DNA of 64,000 bases. Origin: Macondimonas sp035325645. GTDB lineage: Bacteria > Pseudomonadota > Gammaproteobacteria > UBA5335. The translations under genes and the position numbers were made by a program. Each line of letters starts with the position of its first letter. The stretch's first letter is position 1. The DNA is taken from contig DAOKZK010000001.1 in assembly GCA_035325645.1 (NCBI GenBank), positions 1 to 64,000 of the forward strand, read 5' to 3'. The notes beneath the pieces are model-generated. The model was not told the DNA's origin. It searched no databases and saw only the letters and a list, made by a program, of their open reading frames with translations. Of the stretch, positions 33,310-42,272 are shown piece after piece.

Positions 33310-33831
33310 ATGCCAGTCCCTGCTGCCGCGCAGCTCAAGCGAGGTACGCGATTCCTGGACCGATTTTTCGATCAGGCGCGCCAAGTCATCGAGCGCATCG
33401 AACCTTACCGCACCCAACGCGCCGAGTTGCATGCGCTAGGGTTGGAGCCCGGCAAGAATCCCGCGATTACCCTGCTCAGCTTCGCCGACGTTTCCCAGCG
33501 CTTTGCACTCGGCGCCACGGTCACGGCCGATGCACTCGAACCGGGATTGGCGGACTGCTTCCGGTCCGGCAAGCGTTGCACCGGCTATTCGGTCGTGGTG
33601 CGACAAGTCAAGCGCCGCCGTGTGGGGAATTTCTGGCTCGATGCCTTCAACTTTGTGCGCACCACCGATTCCAATGGCTGGACCTTCAACGCATTGATCC
33701 TCCTCGTCGACGATCAGGTCGTGTATACCCTGATGGGCGGGCAACCACGGATCAGCGAGCGCGATGTGACCCGCAACCCGCTGGGGCCGCTGCAATCCTG
33801 GGGCGACATCGTCGCGGAGCGCGCGCTCTGA
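33310..33831 (+). CDS. Hypothetical secreted protein, apparently frameshifted
   Basis: The frame 33310-33831 encodes 173 aa with good codon use and a folded-domain look (NFWLDAFNFVRTTDSNGWTFN, DQVVYTLMGGQPRISERD). The family is not recognised. Upstream in another frame, from a GTG at 33204 with a strong AAGGGGGG site, lies a perfect Tat/Sec-like signal start (basic region, then CWTVVVVLIAAAF). Skipping one base near 33305 joins them and puts an AAA-Q cleavage site directly before the mature part. The true gene is therefore probably 33204-33831 with a frameshift, or a sequence error. No gene is supported between 33832 and 34017. Confidence 0.6.
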   Translation: MPVPAAAQLKRGTRFLDRFFDQARQVIERIEPYRTQRAELHALGLEPGKNPAITLLSFADVSQRFALGATVTADALEPGLADCFRSGKRCTGYSVVVRQVKRRRVGNFWLDAFNFVRTTDSNGWTFNALILLVDDQVVYTLMGGQPRISERDVTRNPLGPLQSWGDIVAERAL

Positions 33832-34017
33832 TCGCGGGCCAGTCGCGCTTCGACAGCCATCGCGTGGATCACCCTCTCCAATGGCCGGGCCTGGTCGGAT
33901 GGCTCACGCGCTCATAGGATCTGTGATCCATCGATACCCTCCCAGGAGAGCCGATCCGGCGGAACGGTCGGCAAAGCGCGCTAAAATCGACGATTCAATT
34001 CGCAATCCAATTCTGTG

Positions 34018-35847
34018 ATGTTGCTATCTCTGAACGATGTCGACCTGCGCCTCGGCGGCCCCATGCTGCTGGACCGTGCTGCGCTCACCGTGGAACCGGG
34101 CGAACGGCTGGCGCTGCTCGGCCGCAACGGCGCCGGGAAATCCTCCCTGCTGCGCCTGCTCGCCGGCGAGCTGACGCCCGATGCCGGGCAACTCCGGCTG
34201 GAACCGGGCATCCGCATCGCGCTGCTGCCGCAGGAAATCCCGACTCACTGGACGGGCACGGCGGCCGGGATCGCGCGTCATCAGGACCCGCCCGGCGAAC
34301 ACGAGACGCCAACCTGGCAGACCGAACGCTGGCTCACCGAGCTTGGGGTCGACCCGACGACCGATTTTGCCACCCTCTCGGGGGGCATGAAGCGCCGCGT
34401 GCTGCTGGCCCATGCCCTGGCGCGCGAGCCCGACCTCTTGCTGCTGGACGAGCCGACCAACCACCTCGATCCGGCCCAGATCGAGTGGCTCGAGGACCTG
34501 CTGCTGCAGCGCTTCAAGGGCAGCCTGATCTTCATCTCTCACGATCGGCGCTTCATCCGCCGGCTCGCCGGCGGCATCCTGCAGCTGGATCGCGGACGGC
34601 TGACGCGCTGGCCCGGGGATCTCGACCGCTATCTGGAGCAGCGCGACGCGGCGCTCGAGGTCGAAGCGCGCCACGAGGCCTTGTTCGACAAGCATCTGGC
34701 GGCGGAAGAAAGCTGGATCCGGCAGGGCGTCAAGGCGCGCCGCACCCGCAACGAGGGTCGCGTCCGCGCGCTCGAGGCCCTGCGCCGGGAGCGAGCCGCC
34801 CGGCGCAACGGACAGGGCCAGGCGCGCATCGCGCTGGAATCGGCTGCGCCGTCCGGTCGGCTGGTGGTGGAACTGGACGCCATCGGCCACGGCTTCGATG
34901 AGCAGCGCCCGCTGATCGCGAATTTCTCCACCACCCTCATGCGCGGCGACAAGGTCGGCATAGTGGGCCCCAACGGCTGCGGCAAGACCACGCTGCTGCG
35001 CATCCTGCTCGGCGAACTCGCCCCCCAACACGGCCGCGTTCGCTTGGGGACTCGGCTCGAGGTTGCCTACTTCGATCAGCTGCGCGCGGTGCTGAACGAT
35101 GACGATCGCCCGGTCGACATCATCGGCGGCGGCAAGGAGACGGTGACGCTGAACGGGCGCTCGCGCCACGTCATCGGTTATCTGCAGGATTTCCTGTTCA
35201 CGCCCGAGCAATCCCGCGCGCCCATCGCCAAGCTCTCGGGTGGTGAACGCAACCGTCTGCTGCTGGCCCAGCTCTTCGCCCGCCCGGCCAATCTGCTGGT
35301 GCTCGACGAGCCGACCAACGATCTCGACGTGGAAACCTTGGAGCTTCTGGAAGAACGGCTGGTGGCCTTCGACGGCACCCTGCTCATCGTGAGCCACGAC
35401 CGCGAGTTTCTGGATCGCGTGGTCGGCAGCTGCATCGTGTTCGAAGGCGCGGGCCGGGTGGGCGAATACGTCGGTGGCTACAGCGACGCCCTGCGGCAAA
35501 GCCAGGGCGTTGCCGGAAAGAACGACACAGCAATGTCCCGCGCCTCGGCGCCTCGCGCGGCGTCCGCCGCGGCCGCGTCGCCACCGGCCGTCGGCGGCAA
35601 GCGCAAGCTCAGCTACAAGGACGAACGCGAGCGGCTGGCGCTGCCCGAGCGCATCGAGCAACTGGAGCAGGATCTGGCCGCGCGCAGCGCCCACATGGCC
35701 GAACCGGACTTCTACCGCCGCGCCGCCGGCGAGATTGCCGCCGATCAGCAGGCGCTCCGGGATCTGGAAGCCGAACTGGCTGCCGCTTATGCCCGCTGGG
35801 AGTCGCTCGAGGAACAGGCGGCCCAAGCCGGCCGATCAGCGCCTTGA
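34018..35847 (+). CDS. uup: ABC-F ATPase Uup
   Basis: Ribosome-linked ABC-F protein with two ATP-binding cassettes and no membrane domain. The 609-aa product has Walker A GRNGAGKSSL and GPNGCGKTTL, signatures LSGGMKRRVLLA and LSGGERNRLLLA, Walker B DLLLLDEPTNHLD and LLVLDEPTNDLD, and the P-site linker between them. A Pro/Ala-rich linker leads to a C-terminal coiled coil (KLSYKDERERLALPERIEQL), the DNA-binding domain that marks Uup. The ATG at 34018 follows a GTG one codon earlier. Confidence 0.95.
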   Translation: MLLSLNDVDLRLGGPMLLDRAALTVEPGERLALLGRNGAGKSSLLRLLAGELTPDAGQLRLEPGIRIALLPQEIPTHWTGTAAGIARHQDPPGEHETPTWQTERWLTELGVDPTTDFATLSGGMKRRVLLAHALAREPDLLLLDEPTNHLDPAQIEWLEDLLLQRFKGSLIFISHDRRFIRRLAGGILQLDRGRLTRWPGDLDRYLEQRDAALEVEARHEALFDKHLAAEESWIRQGVKARRTRNEGRVRALEALRRERAARRNGQGQARIALESAAPSGRLVVELDAIGHGFDEQRPLIANFSTTLMRGDKVGIVGPNGCGKTTLLRILLGELAPQHGRVRLGTRLEVAYFDQLRAVLNDDDRPVDIIGGGKETVTLNGRSRHVIGYLQDFLFTPEQSRAPIAKLSGGERNRLLLAQLFARPANLLVLDEPTNDLDVETLELLEERLVAFDGTLLIVSHDREFLDRVVGSCIVFEGAGRVGEYVGGYSDALRQSQGVAGKNDTAMSRASAPRAASAAAASPPAVGGKRKLSYKDERERLALPERIEQLEQDLAARSAHMAEPDFYRRAAGEIAADQQALRDLEAELAAAYARWESLEEQAAQAGRSAP

Positions 35848-36387
35848 TCAGCGCAGCAGCACATAGACCGCGCCGGTGCCGCCGTCGGTAGGTGGCGCAG
35901 AGCAAAAGGCAAGCACCTGATCGCAGCGCACCAGCCAGCGGTTGACCGCGGCCTTGAGGACGCCGCGCCCCTGCGGTGAACCTCGGCCCTTTCCGTGCAC
36001 GATGCGCACGCAGCGCAGATCGAGATGACGACACTCCCGCAAGAAGTCATTGAGCGCCTCATGTGCCTGCGGCTGGTTCAGCCCGTGCAAATCGAGCTCC
36101 GCCTGGATCGCGTAGCGGCCGCGCCGCAGCCGGCGCAGCAGCTGCTCGCTGGCACCGGCGCGCAGATACCGCAGTTCCTCGCCGGTCTCGAGATCAGGGT
36201 CGATCGGGCTGTGCCGCGATTCCTGGAGGGCGGCGGCCTCGTCGGCCCGGCGAAAGTGCGCCACAGCGGGTTTGCGCGCGGGCGTTGCGACGGGGGAAAT
36301 CGACCGCAACGGCGCGACGCCCGCCATGGCTTCGCGGAACAGGTCCGCTTCGCCGTCCGGCGAGGTGACATCTGGCGGGGGGCGCAT
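35848..36387 (-). CDS. Smr domain protein (SmrA/SmrB-like endonuclease)
   Basis: A 179-aa protein with a C-terminal Smr domain: LDLHGLNQPQAHEALNDFL, then VRIVHGKGRGSPQGRGVLK. The HGKG and DLHG motifs are those of SmrB-type nucleases that cut mRNA between collided ribosomes. GGAG lies 7 nt before the ATG at 36387; the frame remains open to 36450. It ends back-to-back with uup and is divergent from surE. Confidence 0.88.
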   Translation of the reverse strand: MRPPPDVTSPDGEADLFREAMAGVAPLRSISPVATPARKPAVAHFRRADEAAALQESRHSPIDPDLETGEELRYLRAGASEQLLRRLRRGRYAIQAELDLHGLNQPQAHEALNDFLRECRHLDLRCVRIVHGKGRGSPQGRGVLKAAVNRWLVRCDQVLAFCSAPPTDGGTGAVYVLLR

Positions 36388-36512
36388 CACGGATCTCCGG
36401 GAGGGATGTCTACCGGCTGAAACAGCGCTTCCAGTATAGTGTGCTGCCATCGTTTCCGCAGCCGCGGGTCGTCCCCTGGGCGACTGTTTCCGCCTACCCG
36501 AGAAGATCGATC

Positions 36513-37268
36513 GTGCGCATTCTGATCAGCAATGACGACGGCTGCCAGGCGCCAGGCCTGCGCGCCCTGCACCGGGAGCTGGCCCGATGCGCCGATGTGG
36601 TCGTGGTCGCCCCGGACCGCAACCGCAGCGGCGCCAGCCACTCCCTCACCCTGAGCCGCCCGCTGCGCGTGGCCCGCCATGGCGATGAGCCGGTGTACTG
36701 CGTCGACGGCACGCCCACCGATTCGGTGCATCTGGCCATCACCGGCCTGCTCGAGCACACACCCGACATGGTGGTGTCGGGCATCAATGACGGCGCCAAC
36801 ATGGGCGACGATGTGCTCTATTCAGGCACGGTCGCCGCCGCGATCGAAGGCCGCTCCCTGGGCTATCCGGCCATGGCCGTCTCGCTGGTGGGCGAGGAAT
36901 GCCGCCATTACGACTGCGCAGCGCGGGTGGCGCGGATGTTGATCGAGCGCTTGGCGCACACCCCTTTGCCGGCCGACACCATCCTCAACGTGAATGTCCC
37001 GGATGTGCCGTTCGAGGCGTTGCAGGGCTTCGCGGCCACGCGGCTGGGCCGCCGGCATCGGGCCGAAGGCGTCATTTGTGCACAGGATCCACGCGGCCGC
37101 CCCATCTACTGGATCGGACCGGCGGGAAGTGAAGCCGATGCCGGACCTGGAACGGATTTTCACGCCGTGGCCAACCGTCGGGTCTCGATCACCCCCGTTC
37201 AGGTCGACCTCACCCAATACACCGGCATCGATACCGTGGGCCGCTGGCTCGGTGGGCTCGCCCCGTGA
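36513..37268 (+). CDS. surE: 5'/3'-nucleotidase SurE
   Basis: Metal-dependent survival protein that dephosphorylates nucleoside monophosphates. The 251 aa start at GTG with RILISNDDGCQAPGL (metal-binding DD), APDRNRSGASHSLTL, and VSGINDGANMGDDVLYSGTVAAA. GAGAAG precedes the GTG; earlier in-frame ATGs lack homology. It heads surE-pcm-yqaA-nlpD-rpoS, the classic stationary-phase cluster, and overlaps pcm by GTGA. Confidence 0.96.
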   Translation: MRILISNDDGCQAPGLRALHRELARCADVVVVAPDRNRSGASHSLTLSRPLRVARHGDEPVYCVDGTPTDSVHLAITGLLEHTPDMVVSGINDGANMGDDVLYSGTVAAAIEGRSLGYPAMAVSLVGEECRHYDCAARVARMLIERLAHTPLPADTILNVNVPDVPFEALQGFAATRLGRRHRAEGVICAQDPRGRPIYWIGPAGSEADAGPGTDFHAVANRRVSITPVQVDLTQYTGIDTVGRWLGGLAP

Positions 37269-37927
37269 CCGAAGCGGTGCTGCGCGGGAGCGGCATGACC
37301 TCCTTGCGCACCCGCAAGCGCATGGTCGAGCGGCTTGCCGCACGGGGCATCAGCGACGAGCGGGTACTGGCGCTCATGGCGCGCATGCCGCGGCATCTGT
37401 TCGTGGAGGAGGCGCTTGCCAGCCGCGCCTATGAGGATCTGGCGCTGCCCATCGGGCACGGGCAGACCATTTCTCGACCGTACATGGTGGCGCGCATGAC
37501 TGCGGCCCTGGTGGAGCACGAAGTTCCCGGGCGGGTGCTGGAGGTCGGCACGGGCTCCGGTTATCAGACGGCGCTGCTGGCCAGTCTGGTGCCGCAGGTC
37601 TACAGCGTGGAGCGCATCGCGCCGCTGCTTGCCCAGGCGAGTCGGCGGCTTGCGCGCATGCGCATCGGCAATGTGATTTTCCACCACAGCGATGGTCACT
37701 GGGGTTGGCCCGAGCATGCGCCCTACGATGCGATCCTGGTGGCTGCGGCGCCCAACGAGTTGCCGGTGTCGTTGATCGATCAGCTGAAGGTGGGCGGTGC
37801 GCTCGTGATCCCCATTGGCAATGGCCTGCAGCAGCGGTTGGTGCGTTACACCCGCACGGCGCACGGCCATGTGGAAGAAACCCTGGAAACCGTGCATTTC
37901 GTACCCTTGAAGGAAGGCGTCGGATGA
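37265..37927 (+). CDS. pcm: Protein-L-isoaspartate O-methyltransferase
   Basis: Repairs isoaspartyl residues in aged proteins using SAM. The 220 aa contain LPIGHGQTISRPYMVARMT (substrate-side motif), VLEVGTGSGYQTALLA (SAM site), YDAILVAAAPNELP and the C-terminal VRYTRTAHG. Start is GTG at 37265 overlapping surE; an ATG ten codons on (37295) is possible. It overlaps yqaA by ATGA. Confidence 0.96.
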   Translation: MTEAVLRGSGMTSLRTRKRMVERLAARGISDERVLALMARMPRHLFVEEALASRAYEDLALPIGHGQTISRPYMVARMTAALVEHEVPGRVLEVGTGSGYQTALLASLVPQVYSVERIAPLLAQASRRLARMRIGNVIFHHSDGHWGWPEHAPYDAILVAAAPNELPVSLIDQLKVGGALVIPIGNGLQQRLVRYTRTAHGHVEETLETVHFVPLKEGVG

Positions 37928-38496
37928 AACCGTTCACTTGGCTGTACGATCGCATGATCATGGCTGCCGCGCACCGCCATGCGCCCTGGTATCTGGGCGC
38001 GGTCAGTGTGGCGGAATCCTCGTTCTTTCCGATCCCGCCCGATGTGATGCTGATGCCCATGGTGCTCGCCAAACCGCATCGGGCCTGGCATCTGGCGACG
38101 CTCACCACGGTCTGCTCCGTGCTGGGCGGCGTGCTCGGCTATGCCCTGGGTCATTTCGCCATCGAAGCGGTAGTGCCTCTGATCGAACGTGCGGGTCATG
38201 GCGAGACCTGGCAGCAGGTTCAGTCGATGTACCTCGAGTGGGGGGTGTGGATCGTGTTCGTAGCGGGCTTTTCACCGATTCCCTACAAGCTCTTCACCAT
38301 CGCCTCGGGTTTCATGGCCCTGCCGTTGCTGCCCTTCGTCATTGCGTCCTTCATCGGCCGGGGCGGCCGCTTCTACCTCGAGGCGCTGCTGGTATCACGG
38401 CTTGGACCCCGCATGCAGGACCGCGTGCGCCAGTCGATGGAATGGGTCGGCTGGGGCCTGGTGGCCACCACCCTGGCTTTGTATTGGGTGCTCTAG
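37924..38496 (+). CDS. yqaA: YqaA/DedA family membrane protein
   Basis: A 190-aa inner membrane protein of the VTT (SNARE-associated) family. It has the conserved ESSFFPIPPDVMLMPM and FSPIPYKLFTIASGF segments, with about four hydrophobic regions (LGGVLGYALGHFAIEAVVPL among them). Related proteins act in membrane lipid flipping. Its place between pcm and nlpD is the usual one. Confidence 0.92.
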   Translation: MKPFTWLYDRMIMAAAHRHAPWYLGAVSVAESSFFPIPPDVMLMPMVLAKPHRAWHLATLTTVCSVLGGVLGYALGHFAIEAVVPLIERAGHGETWQQVQSMYLEWGVWIVFVAGFSPIPYKLFTIASGFMALPLLPFVIASFIGRGGRFYLEALLVSRLGPRMQDRVRQSMEWVGWGLVATTLALYWVL

Positions 38497-38503
38497 GCGG
38501 CTC

Positions 38504-39235
38504 ATGATCACCCCGTCCGCACTGATGCTAAAGCCGCGAATCGGCCTCGCCCTGATGCTGGCGGTAGCCCTCGTGCTCACCGGCTGCGGCGGCGCCCGCA
38601 ACTGGCCCGAGCCGACCCCGACCCCCGCTCCGGCTGCGCGGCCCGCACCTCCGCCCCCCGCAACGGGGCCGACCTATTGGCGCACCCACACCGTCAAGGC
38701 TGGCGAAACATTGAAGATCATCGCCGCGCGCTATGGCGTCAGCTGGGAAGAACTCGCGCGCTCCAATCGCATCGAGAACCCCAACCTCATCCATGTGGGC
38801 CAGCGCATCCGCATTCCGACCCGCGAACCGCCTGCAGCATTGCAGGGCAGCGACGGACCCGCCTCAGGTGTGGCTTGGCGGTGGCCGGTGCAAGGCGCTT
38901 TGCTGACGCTCTTCGAAGGTGAAAACGGCAGCAAGGGCATCGACATCGGCGGCACCGTGGGCACCAAAATCGCCGCCGCCGGGGACGGCCGGGTGGCCTA
39001 TGCGGGAAGTGGACTGAAAGGCTACGGCGAGCTTATCATCATCAAGCACAACAATAATTTCCTGAGCGCGTACGCATACAACAGGATGTTGTATGTGAAG
39101 GAAGGAGACTTGGTGCAGGCCGGCCAGACGATCGCCGAGATGGGTGAGGGACCCGACCGGCGTGCCAGCCTGCATTTCGAGATTCGGCAGAACGGTCAGC
39201 CGGTGGACCCCCTGCGGTATCTGCCTGCGCGTTGA
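38504..39235 (+). CDS. nlpD: Murein hydrolase activator NlpD (LysM + degenerate LytM)
   Basis: Outer membrane lipoprotein that activates the amidase AmiC at division. The 243 aa have a signal peptide with lipobox LVLTGC, a Pro-rich spacer, a LysM domain (HTVKAGETLKIIAARYGVSW) and a C-terminal LytM domain. The first zinc His is replaced (GSKGIDIGG), while SLHFEIR is kept, the pattern of catalytically dead NlpD. ATG at 38504; an alternative is 38525. rpoS follows after 63 bp, and in E. coli an rpoS promoter lies within nlpD. Confidence 0.94.
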   Translation: MITPSALMLKPRIGLALMLAVALVLTGCGGARNWPEPTPTPAPAARPAPPPPATGPTYWRTHTVKAGETLKIIAARYGVSWEELARSNRIENPNLIHVGQRIRIPTREPPAALQGSDGPASGVAWRWPVQGALLTLFEGENGSKGIDIGGTVGTKIAAAGDGRVAYAGSGLKGYGELIIIKHNNNFLSAYAYNRMLYVKEGDLVQAGQTIAEMGEGPDRRASLHFEIRQNGQPVDPLRYLPAR

Positions 39236-39298
39236 CCGCTCGCGACATCCTCCTTCGAGCCTCAGGTTGCGTGGAACCAGAAGCCGAGGAGGACGATC

Positions 39299-40297
39299 AT
39301 GGATGACGTCGAAACCGCAACCCACTGGCCAGAGGCCGACACCCTTGCCTGCGCGTCCGCAGAAGCGGGCTTCCAGGACGATGAGGACGATCCGGTTGTC
39401 ATCGCCCTGCCCCAGACCCCAGAGGACGGTGTGAACGCCGCCGAGACCTGGGAGGCCGACGATGCCCCCGCCCTCGACCTCACGCGGATCTACCTGAACG
39501 AAATCGGCCACTCTCCGCTGCTCACCGCGGAAGAAGAAATCTTCTATACCCGCAGGGCCCAACAGGGCTGCGCCCGCTCACGGGCGCGCATGATCGAGAG
39601 CAACCTGCGCCTGGTGGTCAAGATTGCCCGCCGCTACCTCAATCGCGGCCTGCCGCTGCTCGATCTCATCGAGGAAGGCAACCTGGGACTCATTCATGCA
39701 GTAGGCAAGTTCAACCCGGAACTCGGCTACCGCTTCTCCACCTATGCGACCTGGTGGATCCGGCAGACCATCGAACGGGCGCTGATGAACCAGACCCGCA
39801 CCGTCCGCCTGCCCATCCACGTCATCAAGCGCATCAACGGCTATCTGCGCACCAGTCGCCAGCTGAGCCAATCCAGCCAGCGCACGGCGTCCATCGACGA
39901 AATCGCGCGCGAAATGGAATGCCCGGTGCAGGAAGTGGAAAGGCTGCTGGGATTGAACGACCGCACCACCGTGAGCAGCTACCTCGGCAGCACGGACGAC
40001 CGCTCCCCGCTGGACACATTGGCCGACGAAAATGGTCTCGACCCGGCGGTGTGCGTCCAGGACACGGATCTTCAGCACGGCCTCAAGGGCTGGCTCGCGC
40101 GCTTGTCTGCCAAGCAGCGCGAAGTGATCGAGCGGCGCTTCGGGCTCAACGGCCATGAGCGCGCCACACTGGAGCAGGTGGGGCGCGATATCGGCCTCAC
40201 CCGCGAACGGGTGAGGCAGATCCAGGTGGAAGCACTCGGGAATCTGCGTCGCATCGTGGAAAGCGAAGGATTGAATGGCGAGGCCCTGTTCGGCTAA
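39299..40297 (+). CDS. rpoS: RNA polymerase sigma factor RpoS
   Basis: Stationary phase and general stress sigma factor. The 332-aa protein has region 1.2 (DLTRIYLNEIGHSPLLTAEEE), region 2 (NLRLVVKIARRYLNRGLPLL, then RFSTYATWWIRQTIERAL), region 3 and region 4 (RFGLNGHERATLEQVGRDIG, LTRERVRQIQVEAL). The nlpD-rpoS pair confirms RpoS over RpoD. The acidic N-terminus is variable. Targets likely include the heat-shock genes next door. Confidence 0.97.
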   Translation: MDDVETATHWPEADTLACASAEAGFQDDEDDPVVIALPQTPEDGVNAAETWEADDAPALDLTRIYLNEIGHSPLLTAEEEIFYTRRAQQGCARSRARMIESNLRLVVKIARRYLNRGLPLLDLIEEGNLGLIHAVGKFNPELGYRFSTYATWWIRQTIERALMNQTRTVRLPIHVIKRINGYLRTSRQLSQSSQRTASIDEIAREMECPVQEVERLLGLNDRTTVSSYLGSTDDRSPLDTLADENGLDPAVCVQDTDLQHGLKGWLARLSAKQREVIERRFGLNGHERATLEQVGRDIGLTRERVRQIQVEALGNLRRIVESEGLNGEALFG

Positions 40298-40327
40298 ACG
40301 CCCCGCAATCCGATCCAGCGCCAGCGG

Positions 40328-40353
40328 AGGGCGGCGGGCAGCCCCGCCGCCCT
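40328..40353. terminator. Strong hairpin between rpoS and hsp20 (likely bidirectional stop)
   Basis: An 11-bp perfect GC-rich stem (AGGGCGGCGGG and CCCGCCGCCCT) with a 4-nt loop CAGC lies between the convergent rpoS and hsp20 stops. It lacks a T-run on either side, so it may act as an RNA 3' end stabiliser rather than a strict intrinsic terminator. Confidence 0.5.
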
Positions 40354-40361
40354 TCGGACCT

Positions 40362-40739
40362 TCAGGCGACCGCGACTGCGATCTTGCGCGGCTGCGCGTG
40401 CTCGGCCTTGGGAATGCGCACTTTCAGGACGCCGTGGGTCAGCTCGGCCGTGATCTGCTCGGCGTCGAGTTCCTTGGACAGCCCGAACCGCCGCCGATAG
40501 CGCGGCAGGTCGACCTCGACGTGATGCGGCTCCATCCCTTCAGGCAGGGGCAGGCTGATCTGCGCCTCCAGCGTCAGGGTATCGCCATCGACCCGAATAT
40601 CCAGCGCCTCTTTGGGTACGCCCGGCAGATCTGCCAGCAGCGTGATGCCACCGGCATCCTCGATGACGTCCACGGCCGGCCGCAGTGCAGCGGCTTCCTC
40701 CTGTGACGGAGCCTGCGGGTTCGCAACCTGATCGTTCAT
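40362..40739 (-). CDS. Hsp20/alpha-crystallin small heat shock protein
   Basis: A 125-aa chaperone that holds unfolded proteins. The alpha-crystallin domain spans about residues 25-115 (RPAVDVIEDAGGITLLADLP, then LTHGVLKVRIPKAE with the GVLxVxIPK motif). GGAGG lies 8 nt before the ATG at 40739. It lies downstream of a second hsp20 gene in the same direction, and the two may form one transcript. Confidence 0.93.
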   Translation of the reverse strand: MNDQVANPQAPSQEEAAALRPAVDVIEDAGGITLLADLPGVPKEALDIRVDGDTLTLEAQISLPLPEGMEPHHVEVDLPRYRRRFGLSKELDAEQITAELTHGVLKVRIPKAEHAQPRKIAVAVA

Positions 40740-40756
40740 AATGGTTTCCTCCACGC

Positions 40757-41188
40757 TTATTGGATGGCGATGCGTCGGGGCTGGGCGGCCTCCCGCCGCG
40801 GCACCCTCACGTGCAATACGCCGTCACGGTATTGCGCCGTGACCGCGCCCGCGTCGATGTCGTCCGGCAGGCTGACGACGCGCCGGAACCGGCCCGTGAA
40901 CCGCTCGCCGATGTGCATCATGGCCTGCTCCGGCGAGGGCGCTGCGGTGCGTTCGCCGCTCAGGGTAAGGACGCCTTTTTCGATCTGCACCTCGAGCCGA
41001 TCGGGGTCCATGCCGGGCACAAAGGCGTAAATCTCGACCGCCGCCGGCGTGCTGCCCACGTTCAGGGCCGGGTAGCGCTGCGCGGCACCGCGGATGCTGG
41101 GTGAAAAACCGATGGTCCGGTCGAGTTCGTTCTGCAGACGCTCGAACTCGGCAAAAAGGTCTCGGGGCAAAAGACTGCGGTAGATCAT
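40757..41188 (-). CDS. Hsp20/alpha-crystallin small heat shock protein
   Basis: A 143-aa small heat shock protein distinct from its neighbour. The N-terminus is MIYRSLLPRDLFAEFERLQN, the crystallin domain has AAVEIYAFVPGMDPDRLEVQ and FRRVVSLPDDIDAGAVTAQY, and it ends with YRDGVLHVRVPRRE. GAGAGGATCC precedes the ATG. It is divergent from cbpA. Pairs of class A/B-like Hsp20s can form mixed oligomers. Confidence 0.92.
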   Translation of the reverse strand: MIYRSLLPRDLFAEFERLQNELDRTIGFSPSIRGAAQRYPALNVGSTPAAVEIYAFVPGMDPDRLEVQIEKGVLTLSGERTAAPSPEQAMMHIGERFTGRFRRVVSLPDDIDAGAVTAQYRDGVLHVRVPRREAAQPRRIAIQ

Positions 41189-41327
41189 GGATCCTCTCCT
41201 CGTGAGAAGGCCGGGGTCGTGCCGGCCGTTACGAACACAAGATGGGTGCTCAGCGCGGCGTTTCAAGCCCTTGATATCATCCAGCCCCATACCCATATCC
41301 GCGTCACGGATCGCTTGGAGTCGACGC

Positions 41328-42269
41328 ATGCAATATCAGGATTACTATCGCGTTCTCGGCGTGCCGCGGGACGCACCGGCGGCAGAGATCAAGAAAGCCT
41401 TCCGCAAGCTGGCGCGCAAGTACCATCCGGACATCTCCAAGGAAGCAGATGCCGAAGCGCGCATGAAAGAGATCAACGAGGCCTACGCCGTGCTGTCCGA
41501 TCCCGAGAAACGCGCGGTCTATGATCAACTCGGCGCCGACGCGCAGGCCGGCCGGGATTTCCGCCCCCCGCCGGGCTGGGACGAAGGTTTCGAATTCTCC
41601 GGCGGCGGCTTCAATGTCCGGGAAACGGCCGACTTTTCCGATTTCTTCGCAGAGCTGTTCGGGCGCATGGGCGGTCGTGGCAATCAGGGTCGTGCCAGGG
41701 GTCGCACCCGCGGCCAGGATCACCATGCCAAGGTCTTGCTGGACCTCGAGGACAGCTTCACAGGCGCCGTGCGTGAGATCACCCTGCGCGTACCCAAGGT
41801 CGACGCGCAAGGCCGGAGCAGCCTCGAGACCCGCACCCTGAGCGTCAGAATTCCCAAGGGTGTGCGCGATGGGCAATTGATCCGTCTGGCAGGACAGGGC
41901 GATCCGGGAATGGGAGGCGCCCCCGCCGGAGACCTGCTGCTGGAGGTGCATTTCAGGCCGCACCCTCGGTTTCATGTCGATGGGCGCGATCTGCACACCG
42001 ATTTGCCGGTGACGCCGTGGGAAGCCGCGTTGGGCGCCGTCATCCCCGTCGAACTGCCGTCCGGATCGGTCAAGGTGCGCATCCCGGCCGGCGCCCAGAG
42101 CGGTCGGCAACTCCGGGTGCGCGGCAAGGGCCTGCCCGGGGATCCGCCGGGCGATCTGTTGCTCGACATCCGCATCGTGACGCCGCCCGCCGATACGCCG
42201 CGCGCCCGCGAGCTGTACGAAACCATGGCGCGGGAACTTCCCTTCGATCCGCGCCAACTGAGGAGTTGA
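41328..42269 (+). CDS. cbpA: DnaJ-family co-chaperone CbpA
   Basis: Hsp40 co-chaperone and curved-DNA-binding protein. The 313 aa comprise a J domain (YYRVLGVPRDAPAAEIKKAF; HPD in KYHPDIS), a Gly/Phe-rich stretch (GFEFSGGGFN), then the two C-terminal beta domains, with no zinc-finger region. That is the CbpA type, not DnaJ. GGAG lies 7 nt before the ATG. cbpM follows three bases later and encodes its inhibitor. Confidence 0.95.
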   Translation: MQYQDYYRVLGVPRDAPAAEIKKAFRKLARKYHPDISKEADAEARMKEINEAYAVLSDPEKRAVYDQLGADAQAGRDFRPPPGWDEGFEFSGGGFNVRETADFSDFFAELFGRMGGRGNQGRARGRTRGQDHHAKVLLDLEDSFTGAVREITLRVPKVDAQGRSSLETRTLSVRIPKGVRDGQLIRLAGQGDPGMGGAPAGDLLLEVHFRPHPRFHVDGRDLHTDLPVTPWEAALGAVIPVELPSGSVKVRIPAGAQSGRQLRVRGKGLPGDPPGDLLLDIRIVTPPADTPRARELYETMARELPFDPRQLRS

Positions 42270-42272
42270 TCC

